Shown piece after piece: positions 1 through 7,512 of a DNA stretch of 32,232 bases (position 1 is its first letter; every line of letters starts with the position of its first letter). The notes below the pieces were generated by a model. That model was not told the DNA's origin. It saw only the letters and a list, made by a program, of their open reading frames with translations, and did not search any database. A program made the translations under genes and the position numbers. This DNA is from Candidatus Curtissbacteria bacterium (GTDB taxonomy: Bacteria > Patescibacteriota > Microgenomatia > Curtissbacterales > GWA2-41-24): the NCBI GenBank assembly GCA_024654445.1, contig JANLHP010000012.1, forward strand, positions 1-32,232. Reading direction: 5' to 3'.

Positions 1-805
1 GTGAAACACTGGGACTTTCGGACGGCGAGACACTTGGAGAGACCGAAGGACTTATTGATGGACTTTGACTAGGTGAAACCGAAGGTGAAACAGAAGGACT
101 TACACTAGGCGAAACCGAAGGCGCTTCAGCCGTCTTAATCTCAACAGCAGCTCCGATCCAGCCGTTTTGGGCTGTTGCTACGCTAGCATCTACTGTTGTG
201 TCGTTGTCAGAGCGGAATTCGGAGCGGATACCTGTACCAGGTGCTGTATTGCTGTTGTTGCCTCCTAGCGCTGTGAAGCCTGACCCTTCGGTTGGAACAG
301 CAATGGTAGCGCCCGATGTTTTAAGAAGCGCCAAAGAGCCGTAAGTAGCATTACCATCGCTGCTAAAGGTACCAAGCACAACTGTAAACGACGACAAGCC
401 AGTATTGTCTGAGTTAGTGTTCGACTGCACGACAGCAGCAGATCCGTTTACCCCGCTTGCATCAACACCGCTGAATTCATCTACAGTCCATGAACTGCCA
501 CGCTGTGTAGTCCCTCCAAAGTCGATGGTAATTGTTCCACTGCCAGGAGACACCTCAAGAGCCCTAAAGAGGGTTACCCTGGCGTCGCTGCTTGTCCCGC
601 TAAAGTCAACCTCTCTGGTTCCCACCTGTGTCCATGTGCCCATGCCGCCGCCTGAAAGTGTCGGTACCACAGACGGTACGGCTGCACGACTGACAACCGT
701 AACTAAAACAAGGCGGTTTGCGCCGGGGGATATCGATGCTGTCGTGTAGGAAGAACTGTCCGTACCGTCTCCGCCGGCTGTCAGGGAATTGGCGGTGACT
801 GCCAT
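1..805 (-). CDS. Ser/Pro-repeat surface-type protein, N-terminal part (runs off the window)
   Basis: An open frame runs from an ATG at 805 to the window edge with no stop, so at least 268 residues are present and the C-terminus is missing. The first ~225 residues are rich in Ser, Thr, Gly and Val with short alternating strands (e.g. LVLVTVVSR, GSGTITIDFGG), as in beta-sandwich domains. From about residue 227 it becomes a near-perfect tetrapeptide repeat (S-V-S-P with Q, I and E variants) up to the edge. No signal peptide or membrane segment is seen in the part present. It is the most downstream gene of a glycosyltransferase/methyltransferase cluster on the same strand, after a 267-base gap. 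By inference it is a cell-surface stalk or fibre and a possible acceptor for the cluster's sugar. I recognise no named family. No good ribosome-binding site lies near the ATG. Confidence 0.75.
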   Translation of the reverse strand, partial: MAVTANSLTAGGDGTDSSSYTTASISPGANRLVLVTVVSRAAVPSVVPTLSGGGMGTWTQVGTREVDFSGTSSDARVTLFRALEVSPGSGTITIDFGGTTQRGSSWTVDEFSGVDASGVNGSAAVVQSNTNSDNTGLSSFTVVLGTFSSDGNATYGSLALLKTSGATIAVPTEGSGFTALGGNNSNTAPGTGIRSEFRSDNDTTVDASVATAQNGWIGAAVEIKTAEAPSVSPSVSPSVSPSVSPSQSPSISPSVSPSVSPSESPSVS

Positions 806-1072
806 ATTAGGCTAGGTTCCAATCTACCTTGCAGAAAGCTATATTTGAAGTATTTAAGTTTTGCGACATTTTATTGCACTACATTAAAACCGTACCAAAA
901 GACGGCTAAAAAACTATTTACATAGTAGCAGAGTATTAACAAGAATACTTCGAAACTTTGGGAGAGGTCTTGTCTTAAGAAATCTTGGTTATTTAAATGC
1001 GGATATATCTTTTTCTGGCAGTTTTTATTAGCTCATGCATATAGATAACGCCGTTAAGTTTGTTTGCTTGGT

Positions 1073-2170
1073 TCACTTTGGCGCTGATTTATCAATTAAA
1101 TCTTTGATGTAAATAATTCCGGTAATTTTTCCGTCGATGATTTGGATTGCTGGATTTTGAGTTTTCCCATTGGGCTGGATTGCAGATTTTTGATTAGTAA
1201 GTCCTTTTTCTGTTTCTTTCAGTTTTGCGAGATCGTTATCTGTCCAGCCGGGAACCGGCCAGAATTTCTCAATAAGCCAGCCTAAGGGGCGTTTTTGTTT
1301 CGGCCATTTATTTTCCCAAAACAGTTCCTTAACATTGTCTTTTGTTTTTTGTGTTTCTTTTCCGGAATTGGGCCAAGGGAAGCCGAAATCGCCGCCCTGG
1401 GTACGAAACATGTGAGCATACCAGGTTTTGTGGTTTACCAAAACGCGGCCTCCGGAAAGCCAGGTTTTGACTGCGACTTCGATTCCCTGGTTGCCCCAAT
1501 TGCCTAATTTTTCATCGCAGAGTTCCAAGTCCCAATAATTTTGACGAGTGGTCATAAAACATGAGCCCTGAAGAGACATTGTTTCGGTTAAGCCTTTTTC
1601 TTCTCTATCCTTTTTGTACTGGGGCCGGCGTTCCCATTCGCCGAAATATTGAAAATGTGGTTCGGTGTCAAAGCTATACGAGGTGCTTTGAGGCCTTTCT
1701 TTGCCGATCCAGAGCATTTTTCTTCTGATTTTGTCTGATTTACCGCACTGTTCACATTTTTGGGGTGTCGGGCCCTGATACTTTTTCCAACCACAATGGA
1801 AACATTTCCAGTCGAACGCCCAGAGGTTGCGCATTATAGGGACCATTGTCGCGTCGTCACGGCCTTTAAATGCTTCAAGCATTTTGCGGTCGAATCCTTT
1901 GTCGAAAGCGCAGTGGGCATCGAGCTTCATGACGTATCTGGCCTTACTTAGCTTTGCGGCCAAGTTGGATGCGGCACGCTGGCCGATGCTTTCGGGAACA
2001 TAGATAAGGTTAACCCGGTCATGTTGGGGAACCGGGGGATCGGCCCAGGCTCCGTCTAAAACTGCAATGACTTCTGTATCCGCTTCAATGTTTGAGAGGA
2101 TATCTTCTATGGTGCGGCTCAAGAACATTTCATTGCGACTTGGAATTAAAATACTAAGATCTTTGGCCAT
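1073..2170 (-). CDS. Family 2-like glycosyltransferase with an inserted zinc ribbon
   Basis: The N-terminus SILIPSRNE is the nucleotide-binding start of a GT-A/family 2 glycosyltransferase. KLDAHC (residues 83-87 region) is a DxH metal-binding motif, of the form seen in polypeptide GalNAc-transferases rather than the usual DxD. SLQGSCF (about 199-205), the G-N-x-G...E segment (223-231) and TWYAHMFR (249-256) fit the acceptor side of the fold. Between the metal motif and the acceptor half sits C123-x2-C126 ... C139-x2-C142, a small zinc ribbon not found in the two related enzymes at 10581-11303 and 11291-12073. The sugar and acceptor are unknown. It probably acts on the cytoplasmic face, as it has no membrane segment. 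It is separated from the upstream operon genes by a four-helix-bundle pseudogene, but lies on the same strand. Confidence 0.85.
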   Translation of the reverse strand: MAKDLSILIPSRNEMFLSRTIEDILSNIEADTEVIAVLDGAWADPPVPQHDRVNLIYVPESIGQRAASNLAAKLSKARYVMKLDAHCAFDKGFDRKMLEAFKGRDDATMVPIMRNLWAFDWKCFHCGWKKYQGPTPQKCEQCGKSDKIRRKMLWIGKERPQSTSYSFDTEPHFQYFGEWERRPQYKKDREEKGLTETMSLQGSCFMTTRQNYWDLELCDEKLGNWGNQGIEVAVKTWLSGGRVLVNHKTWYAHMFRTQGGDFGFPWPNSGKETQKTKDNVKELFWENKWPKQKRPLGWLIEKFWPVPGWTDNDLAKLKETEKGLTNQKSAIQPNGKTQNPAIQIIDGKITGIIYIKDLIDKSAPK

Positions 2171-2614
2171 GTTTTTTAATTTTCAATTTTTAATTTCTAA
2201 TTTTCGTTAAATTATTACTTTTTAATTTTCATTTAGCTCTTAAGGTAGTTGTTATCTTCTGGAATATGAAAGTTAGCTCTTGAGCTTCAGACCAAAGTTC
2301 TTCTATTTCGGCCTGTTTATCTAGAAATCACTGCTTTAACATCCTCAACCAATGTTTTGTTTCCTGGGCTTCTTTTTTTGCATATAAATATTTTGTTTTG
2401 AAAGTCTTTTCTGCTGCTTGCGCTATTTGCTTCCATATAATTTGCGCCAATACTTGTAGCTGATCTTATAAGTTGGTTAACCAAAGGTGCAGTGATGTTA
2501 TCTTGCTTTAATGTTCTACAAAATATAATGGTTGATTTGCCGAATTTGGCAGTTCTCTCTTCCAAGTTGTATTGTAAATTGTTCATTGAAAATTTAATGT
2601 AAATTGTAAATTCC
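2170..2614 (-). repeat. AT-rich ends of the four-helix-bundle unit (unit 1)
   Basis: The unit is bounded by imperfect inverted AT-rich sequences: AATTTTCAATTT near 2179-2190 and, inverted, AATTTACAATTT near 2598-2611. The 19 bases at 2184-2202 are identical, in the same orientation relative to the gene, to bases 30366-30384 behind the intact four-helix-bundle gene 28 kb away. This supports a mobile or once-mobile unit. Confidence 0.55.
2229..2586 (-). pseudogene. Four-helix-bundle (23S IVS-type) protein, broken by frameshift and nonsense
   Basis: Reading from ATG 2584-2586 gives MNNLQYNLEERTAKFG...SIGANYMEANSASSRKDF, the standard opening of the four-helix-bundle family first known from 23S rRNA intervening sequences. 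In a seven-A run (gene strand, near 2370) one extra base shifts the frame: the expected KKEAQETKHWLRMLKQ lies in the next frame. That frame then meets a TGA before FLDKQAEIEELWSEAQELTF and ends at a TGA at 2229-2231. Two independent lesions make it a pseudogene rather than a sequencing slip. A longer start at 2643 is possible, but it adds an atypical N-terminus and overlaps the upstream methyltransferase. AT-rich inverted repeats bound the unit on both sides. The intact relative lies at 29961-30302. Confidence 0.8.
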
Positions 2615-2639
2615 TCCCCAAATTTCTGGACAAACCCCT

Positions 2640-3158
2640 TCATAAAGTTTCCATTCTTTTATCGTATTGCTCGGTTTTTCTGGGGCGCAGGATAAAGTTT
2701 ATCTTTTTATCGACTGAAATCTTATACCAGGGCTTGATTCCATAATCGGCGTTTTTTGGCCTTGAAGGGTTGGATTTTTTGTGCCTGTTGACCCCGGTAA
2801 AGTAATCAAAAGTGTCTGTTATAAATATCCTTTTGTGCGTAGGGTCGGCAAGTGCTCCACGCCCGTTTTCCCTGGGGACTTTTCCCTTCAAAATACCTTC
2901 CGGCTTTAAAACCCTCCACATTTCATTCATAGCGAAGATTAAATTTTCCATATGTTCTAGGGTTTCATAGCAAGCAATCTCGTCCACACTATTGTCGGAA
3001 TGTGGGAGAGGTTCTTTTTCGATATCACAAATAACATCGGTGTATTGATTGCCTTTGTCATCGACACATGGATCACGATCTATATTTATGAATCCCTCTA
3101 TGCGAGTAAAACCTGAGCCGATATTTAGCTTTATCCCGCGTGAGATAGGAGACGTCAT
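2640..3158 (-). CDS. Class I SAM-dependent methyltransferase
   Basis: This is a 172-residue Rossmann-type methyltransferase. KLNIGSGFTRIEGFINID (about residues 9-27) is motif I with the acidic end of strand 2. The segment VDEIACYETLEHMENLIFAM is the typical post-motif II/III region of the Methyltransf_11 type, with the LEH signature. WRVLKPEGILKGKVP matches the motif preceding strand 5. It probably methylates a sugar or lipid intermediate of the glycan encoded around it, though the substrate cannot be read from the sequence. Its start overlaps the end of the upstream small gene by 4 bases (ATGA), so the two are likely translationally coupled. Downstream is the four-helix-bundle pseudogene. 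Confidence 0.85.
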   Translation of the reverse strand: MTSPISRGIKLNIGSGFTRIEGFINIDRDPCVDDKGNQYTDVICDIEKEPLPHSDNSVDEIACYETLEHMENLIFAMNEMWRVLKPEGILKGKVPRENGRGALADPTHKRIFITDTFDYFTGVNRHKKSNPSRPKNADYGIKPWYKISVDKKINFILRPRKTEQYDKRMETL

Positions 3159-3352
3159 ACTTTGATAATTTTCTTCTGTTTGAACTCATAATTTAGGGCA
3201 TTCATAAGTTCTGAGCGGTATTGGTTTAAGTCCTGCAGTTTTTTAGCATCGGCGCGGGTATGTTTGTTCCTCTGAACTTTATCTACCAAAAAAAATATTT
3301 TTATATTGGTTACGATCAGCTCATCAACAATAGTTGCAAGGGTCTTTCTCAT
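3155..3352 (-). CDS. Small helical protein of unknown function
   Basis: A 65-residue basic, mostly helical protein: TIVDELIVTNIKIFFLVDKV followed by a polar helix with QDLNQYRSELMNAL. It joins both neighbours by 4-base ATGA overlaps, which is the main reason to believe it is real. The 'DELIVTNIKIFFL' pattern recalls small helical proteins annotated as DUF4254 in sugar-modification clusters, but the match is from memory and weak. No enzyme motif or membrane segment is present. It may be an accessory or scaffold protein for the flanking glycosyltransferase and methyltransferase. Confidence 0.6.
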   Translation of the reverse strand: MRKTLATIVDELIVTNIKIFFLVDKVQRNKHTRADAKKLQDLNQYRSELMNALNYEFKQKKIIKV

Positions 3353-4194
3353 TTTAATTTCTTATAAAGTTTGGCGATTTCACTTATATGATACTTTTCT
3401 GATTCGGCAATTATTTTTTTTGGCCATTTATTATACTCAATGGGGTCTTTCATCTTTTTTGCTTCTTTTAATAATTCATCCAAATTATTAACAGCAATAT
3501 AATAACCTTCTACGTCCCGATATCCCAATCTGCGGCTGGCGATAGTTGGAATACCAAATGACATAGCATTAACGATCTTTGTCTGATGATAGTAAGGAAC
3601 ATTTAGGTGATTAAAAGCTCCGATAATTTGTAAATCTATCTTTTTGTAATAATTGACAATGTTTTTTCTGGAGCTGTAATTATACAAAGGTGTGAATTTT
3701 AGTCCAATTTCCGCTAACAATTTCGCTAGCTTTTTATTGACATTGATTTCGTATCCTGACCCTGAGCCTACATAACCGCAATTGATGATCTTTTTTCTAT
3801 TTCTTCTGAACTTCTCGAAATTGACATGATGGTGGGGGATGTAGGTAATTTTGTTTTTGAGAGTGCGGCGCAGATATTCTTTGTGCGGTGTGGACATAGC
3901 AATCACTTTGATTTTCGGCTTGTCTTTAATTCGCTCGGTTGCGTAGAGGTCGTCCAGCAGGTCGATATAATCGCCATCTTTCATCCTATGTAGGGCGTAT
4001 GCCTTTACATAAATGCAGACATCTTTTTCGTATCCTTCGGTTGGGTTGAGTTTGGCACCCAAATATTTAGCTATTTCTTCGCCCCTAATTCGAGACGTGA
4101 TCCTGCGCAAGAAAAACTTGCCGGGGCTATTATTATCGTCTAGAAAATAGGTGTGCTTGGCAAAGATCGAAATCAAACTACTTCTTTTAACCAT
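3349..4194 (-). CDS. GT-B-type glycosyltransferase-like protein
   Basis: 281 residues. The C-terminal half has GT-B features: CGYVGSGSGYEINVNKKLAKLL (start of the donor-binding domain), a 'YYKKIDLQIIGAF' strand, then YHQTKIVNAMSFGIPTIASR. The last matches the donor-site signature of family 4/1 enzymes, where a K-x-x-N/E-A-M-x-x-G-x-P segment holds the nucleotide sugar. The N-terminal domain is short and carries a 'NSPGKFFLRRITSRIRGEEIAKYLGAKL' segment instead of a clear acceptor motif. It probably transfers a sugar in the same glycan pathway. Its start overlaps the preceding gene by 22 bases. Confidence 0.75.
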   Translation of the reverse strand: MVKRSSLISIFAKHTYFLDDNNSPGKFFLRRITSRIRGEEIAKYLGAKLNPTEGYEKDVCIYVKAYALHRMKDGDYIDLLDDLYATERIKDKPKIKVIAMSTPHKEYLRRTLKNKITYIPHHHVNFEKFRRNRKKIINCGYVGSGSGYEINVNKKLAKLLAEIGLKFTPLYNYSSRKNIVNYYKKIDLQIIGAFNHLNVPYYHQTKIVNAMSFGIPTIASRRLGYRDVEGYYIAVNNLDELLKEAKKMKDPIEYNKWPKKIIAESEKYHISEIAKLYKKLK

Positions 4195-4877
4195 TCGTTA
4201 AACTTACCTAAAGTTATACCTGGCCAGCCGGGTATTCTATCTGACTCTGTCCAACCCCTACGGCTTCGTTCTGAGCGAAATTCAGACGGGTCCATTCTTT
4301 GTCTGGTAAATGCCTTAGGATGACGAATGTCTACATTGCAAACCTCTGACATGTAAGTGCCATAGTGTTTCTTTTTCTGTTCTTCCGGGGGAATCCCTCT
4401 CGGGGGAGAAATACCATAACTACTATGGAAACGGTCCGTATTGACTTCAATCGCGCGTTTGATATGGGCCATTAGTGGTTCTCGCAGGGCACAAAGTTGT
4501 GAAGTGTCATTGTGAAGATATGTAACAGTTTTGCCAGTAAGTGAGCTTACGTGCCATTGGTTGCGGTTATAATAAAAATGATCTTCTTTTTCCGGGGTAA
4601 AATCAAAATGCGAAGGGTGGTAAAGAAGATCATGTTCTATTAGAAAAATAGCGTCTGTCTGGCACTGTTCCAAACCTTCGTAAATTTGTTTATACATAGA
4701 AAGAAGAGAATTTTCCAAGTCCATGACAGTGTTGATTCCAAAATCAATTGGCTTTTGGGAAATGGAGTAAATCGGGAATCCCCATTGCTCCATGCATTTG
4801 TTGAGTTGTTTCTGACAAGCTAAGAAAATATTTTCGTCAGGTTTGTTATTGGTGTAATATACTAATCCTTTAGTCAT
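4173..4877 (-). CDS. GT-A-like protein with EHD motif (copy B of duplicated module)
   Basis: 234 residues. It starts MTKGLVYYTNN and has SISQKPIDFG (about 38-48), then FLIEHDLLYHPSHFDF. E81-H82-D83 follows a hydrophobic strand, just where GT-A enzymes carry their metal-binding acidic motif. The C-terminal part has HIKRAIEVNTDRFHSSYGI, PPRGIPPEEQ and a basic FRSERSRRGW segment. It is a close paralogue of the gene at 6783-7493 and a more distant one of 6121-6786. I infer a glycosyltransferase; no family is recognised with certainty. A methyltransferase lies directly upstream in the operon (4986-5630), as for the paralogue. Confidence 0.7.
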   Translation of the reverse strand: MTKGLVYYTNNKPDENIFLACQKQLNKCMEQWGFPIYSISQKPIDFGINTVMDLENSLLSMYKQIYEGLEQCQTDAIFLIEHDLLYHPSHFDFTPEKEDHFYYNRNQWHVSSLTGKTVTYLHNDTSQLCALREPLMAHIKRAIEVNTDRFHSSYGISPPRGIPPEEQKKKHYGTYMSEVCNVDIRHPKAFTRQRMDPSEFRSERSRRGWTESDRIPGWPGITLGKFNEWLKEVV

Positions 4878-4880
4878 CCG

Positions 4881-4990
4881 GTTAGAAATAGGACGCGGAC
4901 ACGAAATGTATCCTGCGCTTCATAATTGTTGATTAGCCTTGATTTTCTTCTGAATATCATAGTTGTAATCATGCGTCCGCGATTTCTAAC
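4881..4990. repeat. Inverted repeat spanning the gap between two operon genes
   Basis: The left arm GTTAGAAATAGGACGCGGAC (4881-4900) pairs with the right arm GTCCGCGATTTCTAAC (4975-4990): two blocks of 7 and 8 pairs with a bulge. It fills the only sizeable gap in the middle of the operon, and its right arm contains the TAG stop of the upstream methyltransferase. It could be a small palindromic insertion, or a hairpin that stabilises or attenuates the transcript. Confidence 0.55.
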
Positions 4991-5630
4991 GGGACCATTG
5001 TTTTACAAACCACCATGAAGGGCATTTGTCGCTTTTGTTTACCCCTATCGTCTTATCAGTAAGATATAAAGGACTGATTTTGTGTACGGAGACGTAATCA
5101 TCAACAGCATCCCTAACATTAATATCAAATTTGTGACGATATTCTCCGGGGAGGATGTAGTCATGTCCGCTAACGATACCACCCGGGCGTACTCTTCTGG
5201 CCCAGAGAATAATGTCTGTCATCACATAATCGTATGAGTGATCCCCATCTATGTATACAAAATCCAATGAGCCGTAGGGAATATCTTGTACCGCCTCTTC
5301 GCTAAATTTCTCAATCAGGGTAAAATCTCTGTCCTTCATTCTGCCTGCCGTTGCGTTTTTATTACGCTCATAGCGTGGTACTGTTTTATGCCGTGTTGAA
5401 GTTGGTTGATCCGCAAACGTCTCAACGCCATAGAGCTTTAACCCTGGAATACGCCTAAACATTTCTCTGGCATTTCTTGCTCTGAATACTCCTATTTCGG
5501 CGCCTACTTTGAATCCTAACTGCGCAAATAGTTCATAAAGATTTTTTCTTAACATGCCTGGAATTACTTGTGGCATATTAAGATTAGGATTCAGTCCGTA
5601 TTTTTCTAAAAGATAATCGGTGGTATTCAT
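4986..5630 (-). CDS. Class I SAM methyltransferase (copy B of duplicated module)
   Basis: 214 residues. LGFKVGAEIGVFRARNAREM is motif I (G-A-E-I-G-V-x-x-A/G) as in the Methyltransf_24 type; LKLYGVETFAD ends strand 2 with the ribose-binding acid. YGSLDFVYIDGDHSYDYVMTDI is the characteristic 'D-x-V-Y-I-D-G-D-H-x-Y' block, and PGGIVSGHDY is the next strand. Family members methylate sugars or small acceptors with a metal bound near D-G-D-H. It is a paralogue of 7513-8187. The start overlaps the upstream gene's stop by 4 bases. The substrate is presumably a glycan unit; this is inferred from context. Confidence 0.85.
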   Translation of the reverse strand: MNTTDYLLEKYGLNPNLNMPQVIPGMLRKNLYELFAQLGFKVGAEIGVFRARNAREMFRRIPGLKLYGVETFADQPTSTRHKTVPRYERNKNATAGRMKDRDFTLIEKFSEEAVQDIPYGSLDFVYIDGDHSYDYVMTDIILWARRVRPGGIVSGHDYILPGEYRHKFDINVRDAVDDYVSVHKISPLYLTDKTIGVNKSDKCPSWWFVKQWSR

Positions 5631-6124
5631 TTGAATATATTTAAATTTGAAGTATTACTAACAACAGAAGTTCTCGGTACATTTACTAAGTCATATTCCC
5701 AATGATAAATGTTTTTAAACTTCGACCAAAGTTTTTTATATCCATAATGATGCTCTGCTTCTTCCTGTGTGTCGTGTAAAACAATATATTGGGCATGTTT
5801 TTTTAATCTTAAAGCATCTGTAGTTCTTCTTTTTGCAGTATGGTCAATTAAAACGACACTCCATTTCTTTTTGTCAAAATCCTCTTTGTCCCAGTCAGTA
5901 ACAAAGTTAACCTCATGAGTCTCGGTTCTAAATTTTCTGGCAAATTTATAATACTCTTGAACATCTTCATAGGTAACTAGTTTTCTGCCTTGTTCTGCAC
6001 AAAGCCAATGAAGTAGGGGGGTACTGAATAAACCAGAACCTAGCTCCAAAATAGGTCCGTCTGTATTTTGAACGGTCTTAATTAAAACTGGAAAATATGA
6101 TGACCAACCTTGTCCAAATTTCAT
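5627..6124 (-). CDS. Rossmann-fold methyltransferase-like protein
   Basis: 165 residues. GPILELGSGLFSTPLLHWLC (about 24-43) is a SAM-binding motif I, followed by KLVTYEDVQEYYKFARKF (strand 2 with acidic end) and WSVVLIDHTAKRRTTDALRL, resembling motif II with D-H in place of D-G-D-H. KKHAQYIVLHDTQEEAEHHYG is the next strand with a metal-ligand-like HD. It is shorter than usual and may lack a cap domain. It is coupled by 4-base overlaps on both sides and sits between the two copies of the methyltransferase/EHD-protein module. Confidence 0.75.
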   Translation of the reverse strand: MKFGQGWSSYFPVLIKTVQNTDGPILELGSGLFSTPLLHWLCAEQGRKLVTYEDVQEYYKFARKFRTETHEVNFVTDWDKEDFDKKKWSVVLIDHTAKRRTTDALRLKKHAQYIVLHDTQEEAEHHYGYKKLWSKFKNIYHWEYDLVNVPRTSVVSNTSNLNIFK

Positions 6125-6786
6125 AAGAATTTACTCCTTAAATCTTTAACGTTTCCCCAATAAGGTAAATTCTTGCTGATATTTTCCGCCCCCCTTTTTA
6201 TACCAGTGATAAAAGTAATCCCATTCTTAGTTTTTATGGAAATACATGGGTTTTCTCCGTGGAAAAAAGTATAGGGTTCATTGTAATAAGGAGAGATATG
6301 TGATTTGAGTTCTTTATAGCTTTTATTGTACCAGGTAGGAAATTGTTCAAGATACTTTTCTAACAAATCAATAAAGTATTTCCGCCTAACAATTTGTGCT
6401 CCCTCAGAATAATGTTTTCTATGAAAATTATAACGTTTATATTTTTTATCGTTATCCAACCACATAATCCAAATATTATCGCAACGATAAATATTTTCAC
6501 CTTTTGGTTCAAACTGAAAATATTCGGGTGAATAAAGAAAATCTGATTCAGCCATAATGAGATACTTAGTTGTAGCAGTTTTGGCTCCAATAATAATTTG
6601 CCGCCACTCATTCACATAGGACTGTCCTACCTCTCCTACACAAATATTCTTACCTAATTTCATTGGTTTTTGTGAAACACTAACAATTGGAACATCACCA
6701 CAATTTTCAAGAAGACAGTCGATAATTTTTTGTTCAAAGGCAGGATCTTCGTGATTTGATGTGTAATATATTATTGTCTTATTCAT
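6121..6786 (-). CDS. GT-A-like protein, divergent member of the EHD family
   Basis: 221 residues. It begins MNKTIIYYTSN and keeps IVSVSQKPMKLGKN, aligning with SVSQKPIDFGQN of the gene at 6783-7493. AESDFLYSPEYFQFEP replaces the EHDLLYHPSHFDF block of the paralogues, giving an ESD acidic motif after the hydrophobic strand. The C-terminal end (FFHGENPCISIKTKNGITF) differs from the two closer paralogues. I infer a glycosyltransferase with a distinct acceptor. It overlaps both neighbouring genes by 4 bases. This gene and its neighbour use more AT-rich codons than the flanking genes. Confidence 0.65.
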   Translation of the reverse strand: MNKTIIYYTSNHEDPAFEQKIIDCLLENCGDVPIVSVSQKPMKLGKNICVGEVGQSYVNEWRQIIIGAKTATTKYLIMAESDFLYSPEYFQFEPKGENIYRCDNIWIMWLDNDKKYKRYNFHRKHYSEGAQIVRRKYFIDLLEKYLEQFPTWYNKSYKELKSHISPYYNEPYTFFHGENPCISIKTKNGITFITGIKRGAENISKNLPYWGNVKDLRSKFL

Positions 6787-7493
6787 TTAAGCTCAGCTAA
6801 AAATTCATCAAATCTACCCAGCGTTTTGCCCCAACCAGGTATTCCGTCCGATTCTTTCCATCCTCTGCGGCTCCTTTCGGAACGAAATTCAGCCTTTGTC
6901 ATTCGTGGCCTCGACAAAGTATTGGGATGCCTAATATCTATATTGGGAACTTTTGACACATAAGTACCAGCGTGTTTTCCTCTCTGTTCCTCTGGTGGGA
7001 TACCCCTAGGCGGAGCAATACCGTAGCTGGCGTGGAAACGATCCGTATTTACTTCAATCGCACGTTTAATATGAGCCATTAGAGGTTCTCTGAAGGCGGA
7101 AAGTTCCGTGGTATTGTTATGGAGATAAAAAACAGTGTTGCCAGTATCAGAACTAACATGCCATTCGTTGCGGTTATAATAGAAATGACCTGTCCTTTTT
7201 GGAGTAAAATCAAAATGTGAAGGATGGTACAGCACATCATGTTCTGCCAAAAAAACAATATCAGTTTTGCACTCCTCAAGACCTTTAAGAATTTGTCTAT
7301 ACATCGAAAGAAGAGAACTCTCTAAATTCATTACGAAATTTTGTCCAAAATCAATCGGTTTTTGGGAAACGGAGATGATAGGAAATTTCCATATCTCCAT
7401 ACATTTTTTAAGCTGTTTCTGACAAGCTAAGAAGATATTTTCGGCAAGAATATTATTGGTATAGTAAACAACCCCTTTTGTCATTTTTAGCAT
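6783..7493 (-). CDS. GT-A-like protein with EHD motif (copy A of duplicated module)
   Basis: 236 residues; close paralogue of 4173-4877 along the whole length (YYTNN, SVSQKPIDFG, AEHDVLYHPSHFDF, AHIKRAIEVNTDRFH, PPRGIPPEEQ, FRSERSRRGW). The acidic EHD motif after a hydrophobic strand suggests a metal-dependent GT-A fold. The paralogue begins MTKG, so the ATG at 7482-7484 (giving MTKGVVYYTNN) may be the true start rather than 7493. A methyltransferase precedes it by 19 bases, repeating the gene order of the second module. The function is inferred from fold-like motifs and context only. Confidence 0.7.
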   Translation of the reverse strand: MLKMTKGVVYYTNNILAENIFLACQKQLKKCMEIWKFPIISVSQKPIDFGQNFVMNLESSLLSMYRQILKGLEECKTDIVFLAEHDVLYHPSHFDFTPKRTGHFYYNRNEWHVSSDTGNTVFYLHNNTTELSAFREPLMAHIKRAIEVNTDRFHASYGIAPPRGIPPEEQRGKHAGTYVSKVPNIDIRHPNTLSRPRMTKAEFRSERSRRGWKESDGIPGWGKTLGRFDEFLAELK

Positions 7494-7512
7494 GGACGGC
7501 TGTCTATTTGCA

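Noticed and set aside
1-135. Short repeats at the window edge as a CRISPR or satellite array
   Set aside because: The units are in-frame codons for S-V-S-P with codon variation, so they are coding repeats with no spacers.
405-749. Plus-strand reading frame opposite the Ser/Pro-repeat gene
   Set aside because: It is the complement of a longer open frame with clear repeat structure; the plus-strand product has no family features.
2229-2330. TGA read as an amino acid (alternative genetic code)
   Set aside because: A frameshift is needed as well, and TGA ends other genes here normally.
2317-2643. Open 108-residue frame as an intact four-helix-bundle gene
   Set aside because: Its last ~21 residues are out of frame relative to the family and the true C-terminal half continues in another frame; it is a pseudogene.
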